Source: an uncultured Rhodospirillales bacterium
Lineage (GTDB): Bacteria; Pseudomonadota; Alphaproteobacteria; Acetobacterales; Acetobacteraceae
Reading direction: 5' to 3'
NCBI GenBank assembly: GCA_903844785.1
Contig: CAIMVB010000315.1
Span: 1-11,687 of the forward strand
Length of the DNA stretch: 11,687 bases
The number at the start of each line of letters is the position of its first letter. Position 1 is the stretch's first letter. Made by a program: the position numbers and the translations under genes. Below, one piece after another: positions 1 to 5,872 of this stretch. The notes under the pieces were generated by a model. It was not told where the DNA came from. It did not search any database and worked only from the letters and a program-made list of their open reading frames with translations.

Positions 1-1410
1 CTTCACCAGCGCATCACGCGCATCAATATCCAAATGGTTGGTTGGTTCATCCAGAATAAGCATATGCGGCGCATCACGCGTCGTCAGTGCCAATAACAAC
101 CGCGCCTTTTCGCCACCCGAAAGCTGCGTGACGCGGGTTTCGGCGCGATCCGCATCCAGCCCGAAACGCGCCAATTGCGCGCGGCAGGCGGTTTCAGTCG
201 CCTTCGGCAGCGCGGCCTGCATGTGTGACAGCGGCGTGCCTTGCAGGTTCAATTCTTCCGCCTGGTGCTGCGCGAAATACCCCACGCGCAGGCGCTGATT
301 GCGAAACACATCGCCGCCTTCTGGCGAGAGCCTTCCCGCCAGCAGCTTCGCCAGCGTGGATTTGCCATTGCCATTGGCGCCGAGCAGCGCCACGCGATCT
401 TCCTGATCCAGCCGCAAATCCAAATTGCGCAAAATCGGCGGGCCGCCATAACCAACCGAAGCGCGACGCAGCGACAAAATGGGCGGTGCCAGCGCATCCG
501 GCGCGGGGAAGGCGAAATGCACTGGCTGGTCTTCCACCAATGCCTCAACTGCCGGCAGGCGTTCCAAAGCTTTCAGGCGCGATTGCGCTTGCCGCGCCTT
601 GGTGGCCTTGGCGCGGAAGCGATCCACAAAGGCTTGTATGCGCGCGCGTTCCGCCAGGCTTTTCGCGTTCTGCGCCTGTTGCTGCGCCTGGCGTTCCGCG
701 CGCACGCGCAGGAAATCCGCGAAATTGCCGGAATAAAGCGTGATGTCCCCGCGATCGAGATGCGCAATCGCATCCACGCAGCGTTCCAATAATCCCCGAT
801 CATGGCTGACAACAATCGCGGCACCGGGAAACCGCGCGAGCCATCCTTCCAGCCACAGCGTTGCTTCCAAATCCAGATGGTTGGTGGGTTCATCCAGCAA
901 CAGCAAATCCGGTTCCAGAAACAAGGCGCGCGCCAAAGCGACACGCATCCGCCAACCGCCAGAAAATTCCGTGAGCGCGCGGGCCTGCGCCGCCGCATCA
1001 AAACCAAGCCCGGAAAGCACCGCCGCCGCCCGCGCCGGCGCGCTATCGGCGCGAATGGCGATCAGCCTTTCATGAATTTCCGCAACGCGGGCGGGATCAG
1101 CCGCGCTTTCCGCTTCAGCCAATAGTGCCGCGCGTTCTTCATCCGCCGCCAGCACAGCTTCCAGCAGGCTCGCCGCACCGGCCGGGGCTTCCTGCGCCAC
1201 ATGGCCCATGCGCGCGCGGGCAGAGAGGCGAATTTCCCCGCCATCGGGCTGTAATTCGCCAATAATGGCGCGCAGCAGCGTGGATTTGCCGGCGCCATTG
1301 CGCCCAATCAGGCCAATCTTGCGCCCATCATCCACCTGCAAGCCAGCGCCTTCCAACAAGGCGCGCCCGCCAAGACGAATGGTGAGGTCACGGATGGCCA
1401 GGACAGTCAT
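1..1410 (-). CDS. yheS: ABC-F family ATPase, YheS-like (C-terminus beyond window)
   Basis: Soluble twin-ATPase protein of the ABC-F family, whose members act on the ribosome (E-site) rather than in transport. Read on the minus strand from an ATG at 1410, the frame stays open to the left edge (470 codons). Domain 1 has Walker A GRNGAGKST (residues 36-44), the signature FSGGW (149-153) and Walker B LLLLDEPTNHLD with D173/E174. Domain 2 has Walker A GANGNGKST (344-352), signature LSGGEK (430-435) and a second DEPTNHLD with its D at 454. No membrane segments are seen. The linker from about residue 262 (VDRFRAKATKARQAQSRLKA) closely resembles that of E. coli YheS, so I prefer YheS over Uup or EttA; this is from memory of the family, not an alignment. 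About 160 residues are missing compared with the roughly 640-residue E. coli protein. No clear Shine-Dalgarno sequence precedes the start. The gene is divergent from the lipoprotein gene at 1570. Confidence 0.93.
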   Translation of the reverse strand, partial: MTVLAIRDLTIRLGGRALLEGAGLQVDDGRKIGLIGRNGAGKSTLLRAIIGELQPDGGEIRLSARARMGHVAQEAPAGAASLLEAVLAADEERAALLAEAESAADPARVAEIHERLIAIRADSAPARAAAVLSGLGFDAAAQARALTEFSGGWRMRVALARALFLEPDLLLLDEPTNHLDLEATLWLEGWLARFPGAAIVVSHDRGLLERCVDAIAHLDRGDITLYSGNFADFLRVRAERQAQQQAQNAKSLAERARIQAFVDRFRAKATKARQAQSRLKALERLPAVEALVEDQPVHFAFPAPDALAPPILSLRRASVGYGGPPILRNLDLRLDQEDRVALLGANGNGKSTLAKLLAGRLSPEGGDVFRNQRLRVGYFAQHQAEELNLQGTPLSHMQAALPKATETACRAQLARFGLDADRAETRVTQLSGGEKARLLLALTTRDAPHMLILDEPTNHLDIDARDALVK

Positions 1411-1416
1411 GCGCGC

Positions 1417-1456
1417 GGGTTGTGGAGCAGGGGGCGGGGCGCGTCAAAGGGGGGGG
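1417..1456 (+). other. G-rich tract with G8 run upstream of the ABC-F gene
   Basis: Four G tracts of three or more lie close together: 1417-1419, 1430-1434, 1436-1439 and an uninterrupted run of eight G at 1449-1456. Splitting the G8 run into two tracts gives a potential quadruplex with loops of 1, 9 and 2 bases. The tract lies just upstream of the ABC-F start, so the leader of that mRNA would be C-rich and the quadruplex-forming strand is the template strand. A function is inference only. Confidence 0.4.
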
Positions 1457-1477
1457 CGGAGGCGACGGCCTGACCCA

Positions 1478-1545
1478 AGTTACAGAAAATTAAGTTTTTG
1501 CTTCTTGTGTTAGAAATCAACCGCTTATTATCCTTACCAAAACGC
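1478..1545. promoter_or_regulatory. AT-rich divergent promoter zone
   Basis: This stretch is visibly AT-rich compared with everything around it and lies between the divergent ABC-F and lipoprotein genes. On the plus strand TATTAT (1526-1531) matches a -10 box in 5 of 6 positions. The nearest -35-like element, TTGTGT at 1505-1510, has a short 15-base spacer. No convincing pair was found for the minus strand. It probably holds the promoter(s), but the exact elements are uncertain. Confidence 0.35.
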
Positions 1546-1569
1546 AAACAAATTGGTCGGGGGAAATCC

Positions 1570-2034
1570 ATGCGTTCCATAGCTTTGCTGGGGCGTTTCT
1601 GCACAGTTGTTGCGATGGCCCTGTTCGCCGCCGCTTGCGAAGGCCCGAACTGGGGGCGTGACGACTCGGGCGCAGCAATTCGGCTGGATGATTGGACCCC
1701 GATCGAGCCCACACGCTTAACAGCGAATTTGGCAGAGGTCTTGTCCGGCCTGCCGCTCAAGGATGCCAAGCGCACTCTTCGCAATAGCTCAGTGCAACAT
1801 GAGGTGGTCACGATCACAGATCGCGGTTGGGCCAATGCGCAACGCATCATTGCGCCCAATTCCTATTTCGATATTCAGTCTTTCTCCCGCCTGGGCTCCA
1901 GGGAGCGGTTTGAAACCTGGGCACGGGAACGCTTTCCCCAAGCCAAGGATGTTGAATTTGTGGATGTGATCACGGTGACACATCCCCGCACCGCCACGCG
2001 CGGCTTTACGGCCACTGTCATGGTGACCAAATAA
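1570..2034 (+). CDS. Hypothetical lipoprotein, possibly truncated by a premature stop
   Basis: I do not recognise the family. The 154-residue product begins with a short basic start and a hydrophobic stretch (residues 4-19) ending in LFAAAC with Cys23, so it resembles a lipoprotein signal peptide. Ala rather than Leu at -3 makes the lipobox imperfect, and Glu after the Cys would fit outer-membrane sorting. The rest is soluble, with the look of a small alpha/beta domain (hydrophobic strands around VVTITD and FVDVITVTH, and a helix SRERFETWARERF). The ATG at 1570 was chosen because the signal peptide starts there and GGGGGAA (1559-1565) sits about four bases upstream. A TTG at 1498 would place 24 non-signal residues in front. 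The reading frame continues protein-like beyond the TAA (separate entry), so this may be a 5' fragment of a longer gene. It stands alone between two minus-strand genes and has no function-giving neighbours. Confidence 0.6.
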   Translation: MRSIALLGRFCTVVAMALFAAACEGPNWGRDDSGAAIRLDDWTPIEPTRLTANLAEVLSGLPLKDAKRTLRNSSVQHEVVTITDRGWANAQRIIAPNSYFDIQSFSRLGSRERFETWARERFPQAKDVEFVDVITVTHPRTATRGFTATVMVTK

Positions 2035-2214
2035 CAGGACCGTAAGTTCCGCTGTTCCCTGGCCTATGCCGGCTACGGTGGCCCCAAGCTCTCTGAAAGC
2101 TCTACCGATATCTACCGATTGGAAGAGCTTAAATCCATCCTGCAAATCAGGCTCTGCACCACAAACGCCTCCGCCGCTTTGCTCAATCAGCGGATGCAGC
2201 GCGTAGCGTTTTGA
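2035..2214 (+). pseudogene. In-frame continuation of the lipoprotein gene after TAA
   Basis: Directly after the TAA (2032-2034) the same frame stays open for 59 codons to TGA at 2212-2214. The conceptual translation begins QDRKFRCSLAYAGYGG, reading like a beta strand following the TATVMVTK strand that ends the annotated protein. It then gives a helix-like stretch around YRLEELKSILQI and ends LLNQRMQRVAF. TAA is one base from CAA, AAA, GAA, TAC or TAT, so a single nonsense change would explain the split. A 7-bp inverted repeat starts five bases after the TGA, where a gene end would be expected. A 10-bp near-tandem repeat (TCTACCGATA/TCTACCGATT, 2101-2120) lies inside; removing one copy would shift to a less protein-like frame, so it may be original. 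Alternatives are a chance open frame or stop readthrough (the base after TAA is C). Confidence 0.4.
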
Positions 2215-2218
2215 CAAC

Positions 2219-2245
2219 GGCGTGATGCGTTTCACAGTTCACGCC
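2219..2245. repeat. Inverted repeat after the extended lipoprotein frame
   Basis: Perfect 7-bp arms GGCGTGA (2219-2225) and TCACGCC (2239-2245) enclose a 13-base loop. No T-run follows on either strand, so it is not a classical terminator, but its place right behind the TGA at 2212-2214 suits a transcript end. Apart from this, 2215-2304 shows nothing I can support. Confidence 0.4.
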
Positions 2246-2304
2246 ATAGCCTCGTCCCAGCGGTTGCGTCGCCTCGGCTTTCCACCACTGACGCTCATCA
2301 CCTG

Positions 2305-3741
2305 TTAGGCCGGTCTTCCTTCAATGACGTTCCGGCCTATCTGATAGCAATGCAAGGCGCAGGGGAAGTGGCGGATCATCACGCCATCCACCATTGTTTC
2401 GGCCGTTTTGCTTCGGGTGGAAGCGCCAACGGACACCAGGTGGCGCGGGTTCTTGTTGGCAAATTCGATAAGCCCCTTCAATTCACCAGGATGGTCAACA
2501 AAGCGATCAGACCATTTGATTTCATAGGCCCAGGCAGGGCGTAGCGTCGCCGGGTCGACGCGCACCAGATCAATTTCGCGATCCTGCCGGCCCGATTTCC
2601 AGCGTGCGTAATGGATATTGCTCAGCGCATCGGAATGGAACCATTGGCTGAAGATGGCTGTTTCAGCCATGTTCCCCATCGCCTCATGATCTTCAGTCAG
2701 GGGGGCGAACAAGGCCGCGCGCATGGAAGGGTTCGTTAGATACGCCTTGAACTGGCGCATTCTTTGGAATGTACGGCCGGAATCATCAACGCGGCGAACG
2801 CGGACAATCAGGAATGCGGCTTCAAGATATTCCAGATAACGGGAAATGGTGTTCTTCGCGACACCCGAGCTTGATGCCAGGCCTTCAAGGCTGATCTCTT
2901 GGCCGGAATGATAGGCGATGGTGGTGAAAAGGCGATTGAGTTCCTGAATATCCTGAATGCCATAAAGGCTGGGCAAGTCGCGGAGCAAAACCTTGTCCAC
3001 AATGTCCCGGCCAAGATAGCGCTGAACATTCTGGCGTATTTGTGCATTGAGTACCGCTTCCGGATAGCCGCCGAAATTCAGGTAATCAATGAACGCGCGA
3101 TTGAGCGCGGCAATATCCGTTGTAGTAAAGCGGCGTTTCTGCCCCTGGTGGTTGGAGCGGATCAATTCATCTTCCAGCCCCATGAAATTCAGAAACTCGG
3201 CGAATGTCAGCGGCGGCAGGAAAAAATCTGTGAAGCGCCCTGCGCCGGATTCCTGACTTTTAAGTCGCAAGGCAGCCGCCGCCGAACCAGAAGCGATAAA
3301 GCGCGTCTGCGGGAACTTGTCGGTCAAAACCTTGAGGTGAACTTCCCAATCCTTCAGATACTGGATTTCATCAAAAATGATGATCCGGCGGTCAGATGGC
3401 TGGTGCCCGGTTTGCTTTTCAAACAGTGCAATCAGTTTTTCCGGCGGCATGGCGCTGTAAAGCGGAGTATCAATAGATGCGAATAGGATACTCCCCGGCG
3501 GAAACCCATCCTTCAGCGCGTGTTCCACCAATTGTTGCAGCATGAATGTTTTGCCAACGCGCCGCGGCCCCATCAGAATCAAGGTGCGCCGAATGTCCCA
3601 ATTCAGGGCAAGCTCTCTGAATTGCGCGAAGTAGGCCCGGGTATGCGCGAACGCCGTAGGGGTGGCGCCCCCTCGAACGGCCCACCACGGGTTGTCACGT
3701 TCCAGGCTTTGCAGAATGTCGTTTTCAGCTATTTCCAGCAT
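2305..3741 (-). CDS. AAA-type ATPase with DUF4143-like C-terminal domain
   Basis: A 478-residue protein of the widespread stand-alone ATPase family (AAA_14 plus DUF4143), whose biological role is not established. It has an N-terminal DNPWW motif (16-20) common in these proteins, Walker A GPRRVGKT (58-65), Walker B IIIFDE (120-125) and a sensor-like FIASGS (about 149-154). A DNA-binding-like helical part follows around EISLEGLASSSGVAKNTISR. In the C-terminal part, REIDLV (D391) followed by YEIKWS (E407-x-K409) has the spacing of a PD-(D/E)XK nuclease-like core; activity is inference. No signal peptide or membrane segment is seen. The ATG at 3741 gives the usual N-terminus; no Shine-Dalgarno is evident. 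It stands alone, is convergent with the lipoprotein gene, and by eye is less GC-rich than the core genes, so horizontal acquisition is plausible but unproven. An 8-bp inverted repeat, TAGGCCGG/CCGGCCTA (2306-2313 and 2332-2339), spans its last codons. Confidence 0.9.
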   Translation of the reverse strand: MLEIAENDILQSLERDNPWWAVRGGATPTAFAHTRAYFAQFRELALNWDIRRTLILMGPRRVGKTFMLQQLVEHALKDGFPPGSILFASIDTPLYSAMPPEKLIALFEKQTGHQPSDRRIIIFDEIQYLKDWEVHLKVLTDKFPQTRFIASGSAAAALRLKSQESGAGRFTDFFLPPLTFAEFLNFMGLEDELIRSNHQGQKRRFTTTDIAALNRAFIDYLNFGGYPEAVLNAQIRQNVQRYLGRDIVDKVLLRDLPSLYGIQDIQELNRLFTTIAYHSGQEISLEGLASSSGVAKNTISRYLEYLEAAFLIVRVRRVDDSGRTFQRMRQFKAYLTNPSMRAALFAPLTEDHEAMGNMAETAIFSQWFHSDALSNIHYARWKSGRQDREIDLVRVDPATLRPAWAYEIKWSDRFVDHPGELKGLIEFANKNPRHLVSVGASTRSKTAETMVDGVMIRHFPCALHCYQIGRNVIEGRPA

Positions 3742-3760
3742 GGCGCCCGCCCATGCCCAT

Positions 3761-3789
3761 TTAGTATCATTACCTTGATGCTATTGCAA
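3761..3789 (-). promoter_or_regulatory. Weak promoter candidate for the DUF4143 ATPase
   Basis: On the minus strand, TTGCAA (3784-3789) and TACTAA (3761-3766) are 17 bases apart, and a TG one base upstream of the -10 makes it an extended -10 type. The start codon is about 20 bases downstream. The -10 matches only 3 of 6 positions, so confidence is low. The area is AT-rich. Confidence 0.3.
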
Positions 3790-3926
3790 CATCCGGGATA
3801 AAACCCTGATTACGCTATGGGATTCCCGTCAGAATAACGTCCCATGAAGCCCATTCCGGCGGCCAGCGGGGAGACAGCAACGGATGGGAATGCAGGGGAG
3901 AGAAGGGGACAGGCAACCCCATCCGC

Positions 3927-3955
3927 TTGACGCCCCTCCGCTGTCCGCGTAAAGC
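3927..3955 (+). promoter_or_regulatory. Promoter candidate for tRNA-Leu
   Basis: TTGACG (3927-3932, 5 of 6 to the -35 consensus) and TAAAGC (3950-3955) are separated by exactly 17 bases. The predicted start near 3961 leaves a leader of about 25 bases before the tRNA, including a small CGCC-GTAA-GGCG hairpin (3964-3975). A strong -35 with a weak -10 is common in alphaproteobacteria. Confidence 0.5.
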
Positions 3956-3986
3956 CCTCCCCTCGCCGTAAGGCGCCGGCCCCTTT

Positions 3987-4073
3987 GCCCAGGTGGCGGA
4001 ATTGGTAGACGCGCAGGTTTCAGGTACCTGTGGCCGCAAGGCTGTGAAGGTTCGAGTCCTTTCCTGGGCACCA
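3987..4073 (+). tRNA. tRNA-Leu (anticodon CAG)
   Basis: The cloverleaf can be folded by hand. Acceptor GCCCAGG (3987-3993) pairs with CCTGGGC (4063-4069), with A4070 as discriminator and CCA encoded at 4071-4073. The D-loop contains the usual AATTGGTAGA. The anticodon stem CAGGT/ACCTG (4014-4018 and 4026-4030) closes a 7-base loop TTCAGGT with anticodon CAG at 4021-4023, reading CUG. A long variable arm (GGCC-GCAA-GGCT) marks a class II tRNA, as expected for leucine. The T-arm has the loop TTCGAGT (4051-4057) on a GAAGG/CCTTT stem whose closing pair is G-U. T5CTCTTT (4075-4085) follows at once without a further hairpin. Confidence 0.97.
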
Positions 4074-4102
4074 GTTTTTCTCTTTCCCAAGCGGCGCGAC
4101 CA

Positions 4103-4759
4103 ATGGGTTCCACCCTTTTCTCCCATGCCGGCGTGACCATCCGGCTCCATCGCAATGACCTGCCAGATGGGATCGATCTTGGCCGCATGGTCGCGATTGA
4201 TACGGAAACCATGGGGCTGAACCCGCATCGGGATAGGCTTTGCCTGGTACAATTATCCTCAGGCGATGGGTCCGCACATCTGGTGCAAATCAGCCCAGCA
4301 ACACTTGGCGGACGCGGGGCGGATGCGCCCAATCTCAAAAAGCTATTGTCGGACCCTGCTGTCACCAAGCTGTTTCACTTCGCGCGCTTTGATGTGGCGG
4401 CGCTGTATCACGCGCTTGGTGTTGTCACCGCGCCTGTGATCTGCACCAAAATCGCCGCCAAGCTGGTGCGGACTTTTACCGATAGGCACGGGCTTAAGGA
4501 TTTGTGCCGCGAATTGCTGGGCGTGGATTTGTCCAAGCAGCAGCAAACATCGGATTGGGGCGCGGCGGAACTCTCGCCCGAACAATTATCCTATGCGGCG
4601 TCAGACGTGCTGCATCTCCATGCGCTCTGGGCCAAGCTTGAAGGCCTGCTGAAGCGCGAAGGCCGGCTTGACCTGGCCGAGGCCTGCTTCCGCTTCCTGC
4701 CGGCGCGCGGGCGGCTTGATCTGCTCGGCTATGAAGACCCGGATATTTTCCAGCATTAG
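4103..4759 (+). CDS. nrnC: NrnC-type 3'-5' exoribonuclease (RNase D-like, DEDDy)
   Basis: DEDD-superfamily 3'-5' exonuclease of 218 residues. The three Exo motifs are intact: IDTET (D33, E35), FHFARFD (D97) and YAASD (Y164, D168), which makes it the DEDDy type. It lacks the HRDC domains of classical RNase D and consists of the catalytic domain only. Several stretches (FTDRHGLK, SKQQQTSDW, FLPARGRLDLLG) are as I remember them in Bartonella/Brucella NrnC, the alphaproteobacterial enzyme that degrades dinucleotides at the end of RNA decay and of c-di-GMP turnover. I therefore call NrnC rather than Rnd, from memory of the family. The ATG at 4103 is 29 bases after the tRNA and lacks a clear Shine-Dalgarno. 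A GTG at 4133 (codon 11) is nearer to the family's conserved start. It may share a transcript with the tRNA. A stem-loop with T8 follows the stop. Confidence 0.9.
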   Translation: MGSTLFSHAGVTIRLHRNDLPDGIDLGRMVAIDTETMGLNPHRDRLCLVQLSSGDGSAHLVQISPATLGGRGADAPNLKKLLSDPAVTKLFHFARFDVAALYHALGVVTAPVICTKIAAKLVRTFTDRHGLKDLCRELLGVDLSKQQQTSDWGAAELSPEQLSYAASDVLHLHALWAKLEGLLKREGRLDLAEACFRFLPARGRLDLLGYEDPDIFQH

Positions 4760-4774
4760 TGCCTGCCCCAAGTC

Positions 4775-4830
4775 GCCAAGTGTTTCCTCTTGGCTTGACC
4801 ATGTCCCGAACGCCACTTGGCATTTTTTTT
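4775..4830 (+). terminator. Terminator-like stem with T8 between nrnC and kdsD
   Basis: Arms GCCAAGTG (4775-4782) and CACTTGGC (4814-4821) are perfect 8-bp complements, and the right arm is followed by A and eight T (4823-4830), very unusual in this GC-rich sequence. The loop is long (31 bases). It contains CTTGGC (4789-4794), which can pair with the left arm instead. It sits just after the nrnC stop and likely ends that transcript. Confidence 0.6.
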
Positions 4831-4852
4831 GCAGGGCGAAGCCCGGAATTTG

Positions 4853-4881
4853 TTGACCCCTGAGGGCCGCCGCCTCATACA
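4853..4881 (+). promoter_or_regulatory. Promoter candidate for the kdsD-lpt operon
   Basis: TTGACC (4853-4858, 5 of 6) and CATACA (4876-4881, 3 of 6) are separated by 17 bases, downstream of the T8 terminator. Transcription would start near 4888, almost at the proposed GTG start of kdsD, which would make the message nearly leaderless. Moderate to low confidence because of the weak -10. Confidence 0.35.
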
Positions 4882-4888
4882 AGGTGGC

Positions 4889-5872
4889 GTGAACACCCTT
4901 GCTCCCCACCCAGACCTTACCGAAGCCCGCCGCGTGCTGGCGCTGGAAGCGGATGCGCTACGCGCGCTTTCTGACACTTTGGATGATGGCTTTGTGCGCG
5001 CTGTCGGCTTGCTGGCAGGTGTGACAGGGCGGGTTGTTGTCTCCGGCATGGGGAAATCGGGCCATGTGGCGCGCAAGATTGCCGCGACCATGGCTTCCAC
5101 CGGCACGCCGGCGCTGTTTGTGCACCCGGCGGAAGCCTCCCACGGCGATTTGGGGATGATCCTGGCGGGCGATGCGGTGCTGGCGCTGTCCAATTCCGGG
5201 GAAACGCCGGAATTGGCGGATTTGATCGCGCATTCGCGGCGTTTCAGCCTGCCATTGATTGGCATTATCGGCCGCGCCGAAAGCACATTGGCGCGCGCTG
5301 CCGATGTTGCGCTGGTGCTGCCGGCGGCGCCTGAAGCCTGCCCGATGGGCCTTGCCCCCACAACCTCCACCACCATGCAAATGGCGCTGGGGGATGCTTT
5401 GGCGGTGGCGTTGCTGACGCGGCGGGGGTTCACGGCTTCGGATTTCCGGGTGTTTCACCCAGGCGGCAAATTGGGCGCGCGGTTGTCGCGCGTGCGGGAT
5501 TTGATGCATGGCGCAGCGGAATTGCCCCTGGCACCGCCTGATATGCCGATGGAAGCCGCGATTTTGGCGATGACCGCGCGGCGCTTTGGCTGCCTTGGCG
5601 TGGTGGGCGCGGATGGCGCTTTGGCCGGCGTGATCACGGATGGGGATTTGCGCCGCGCGCTGGAAAACGCAGGCGGGGCGGCGCTGCTGTCTCGGCCCGC
5701 CGGGGAAGTGATGACGCGTAATCCCCGTGCCATCGGCGGCGATATGCTGGCGGCGGAAGCGCTTGGGGTCATGAACAAGCACGCCATCACGGCGCTTTTC
5801 GTGGTGGATGAAGCGCGCCGGCCGATTGGCATTCTGCATATCCATGATTTGTTGCGCGCGGGTGTGGCGTGA
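4889..5872 (+). CDS. kdsD: Arabinose-5-phosphate isomerase (KdsD/KpsF/GutQ family)
   Basis: Converts ribulose-5-phosphate to arabinose-5-phosphate, the first step towards Kdo for LPS. An N-terminal SIS domain carries GMGKSGH (53-59), ASTGTP (69-74), HGDLGM (85-90) and SNSGE (101-105). A tandem CBS pair occupies about residues 200-327, with VITDGDLRRAL and the typical ending IHDLLRAGV. From a GTG at 4889 the product has 327 residues, matching the roughly 328 of E. coli KdsD. AAGG (4881-4884) lies four bases upstream of this start. The frame is open further to a TTG at 4817, but that start would translate the T8 terminator and add 24 unconserved residues. The first internal ATG is inside the SIS motif and is too late. 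The stop overlaps the lptC start (GTGA). Its position in the lpt operon fits a role in LPS synthesis. Confidence 0.93.
   Translation: MNTLAPHPDLTEARRVLALEADALRALSDTLDDGFVRAVGLLAGVTGRVVVSGMGKSGHVARKIAATMASTGTPALFVHPAEASHGDLGMILAGDAVLALSNSGETPELADLIAHSRRFSLPLIGIIGRAESTLARAADVALVLPAAPEACPMGLAPTTSTTMQMALGDALAVALLTRRGFTASDFRVFHPGGKLGARLSRVRDLMHGAAELPLAPPDMPMEAAILAMTARRFGCLGVVGADGALAGVITDGDLRRALENAGGAALLSRPAGEVMTRNPRAIGGDMLAAEALGVMNKHAITALFVVDEARRPIGILHIHDLLRAGVA

Noticed and set aside
249..1307. Several short minus-strand frames suggesting a fragmented ABC-F gene
   Set aside because: They are in other frames. The true frame from 1410 is uninterrupted to the window edge with all motifs intact.
1789..2235. 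Open frame of 148 codons on the minus strand, antisense to the lipoprotein gene
   Set aside because: It lies opposite a better-supported plus-strand frame with a signal peptide, has no recognisable motif, and its composition looks like a shadow frame.
2306..2339. Inverted repeat TAGGCCGG/CCGGCCTA as terminator of the DUF4143 gene
   Set aside because: Both arms lie in or at the stop of the coding sequence and no T-run follows on the minus strand. It may be chance.
3742..4073. tRNA-Leu as integration site of an element carrying the DUF4143 ATPase
   Set aside because: The ATPase lies on the 5' side of the tRNA, there is no integrase, and I found no repeated copy of the tRNA 3' end.
4817..4888. 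TTG at 4817 as start of kdsD
   Set aside because: It lies in the right arm of the terminator, translates the T8 run, adds 24 residues not expected for the family, and has no Shine-Dalgarno.
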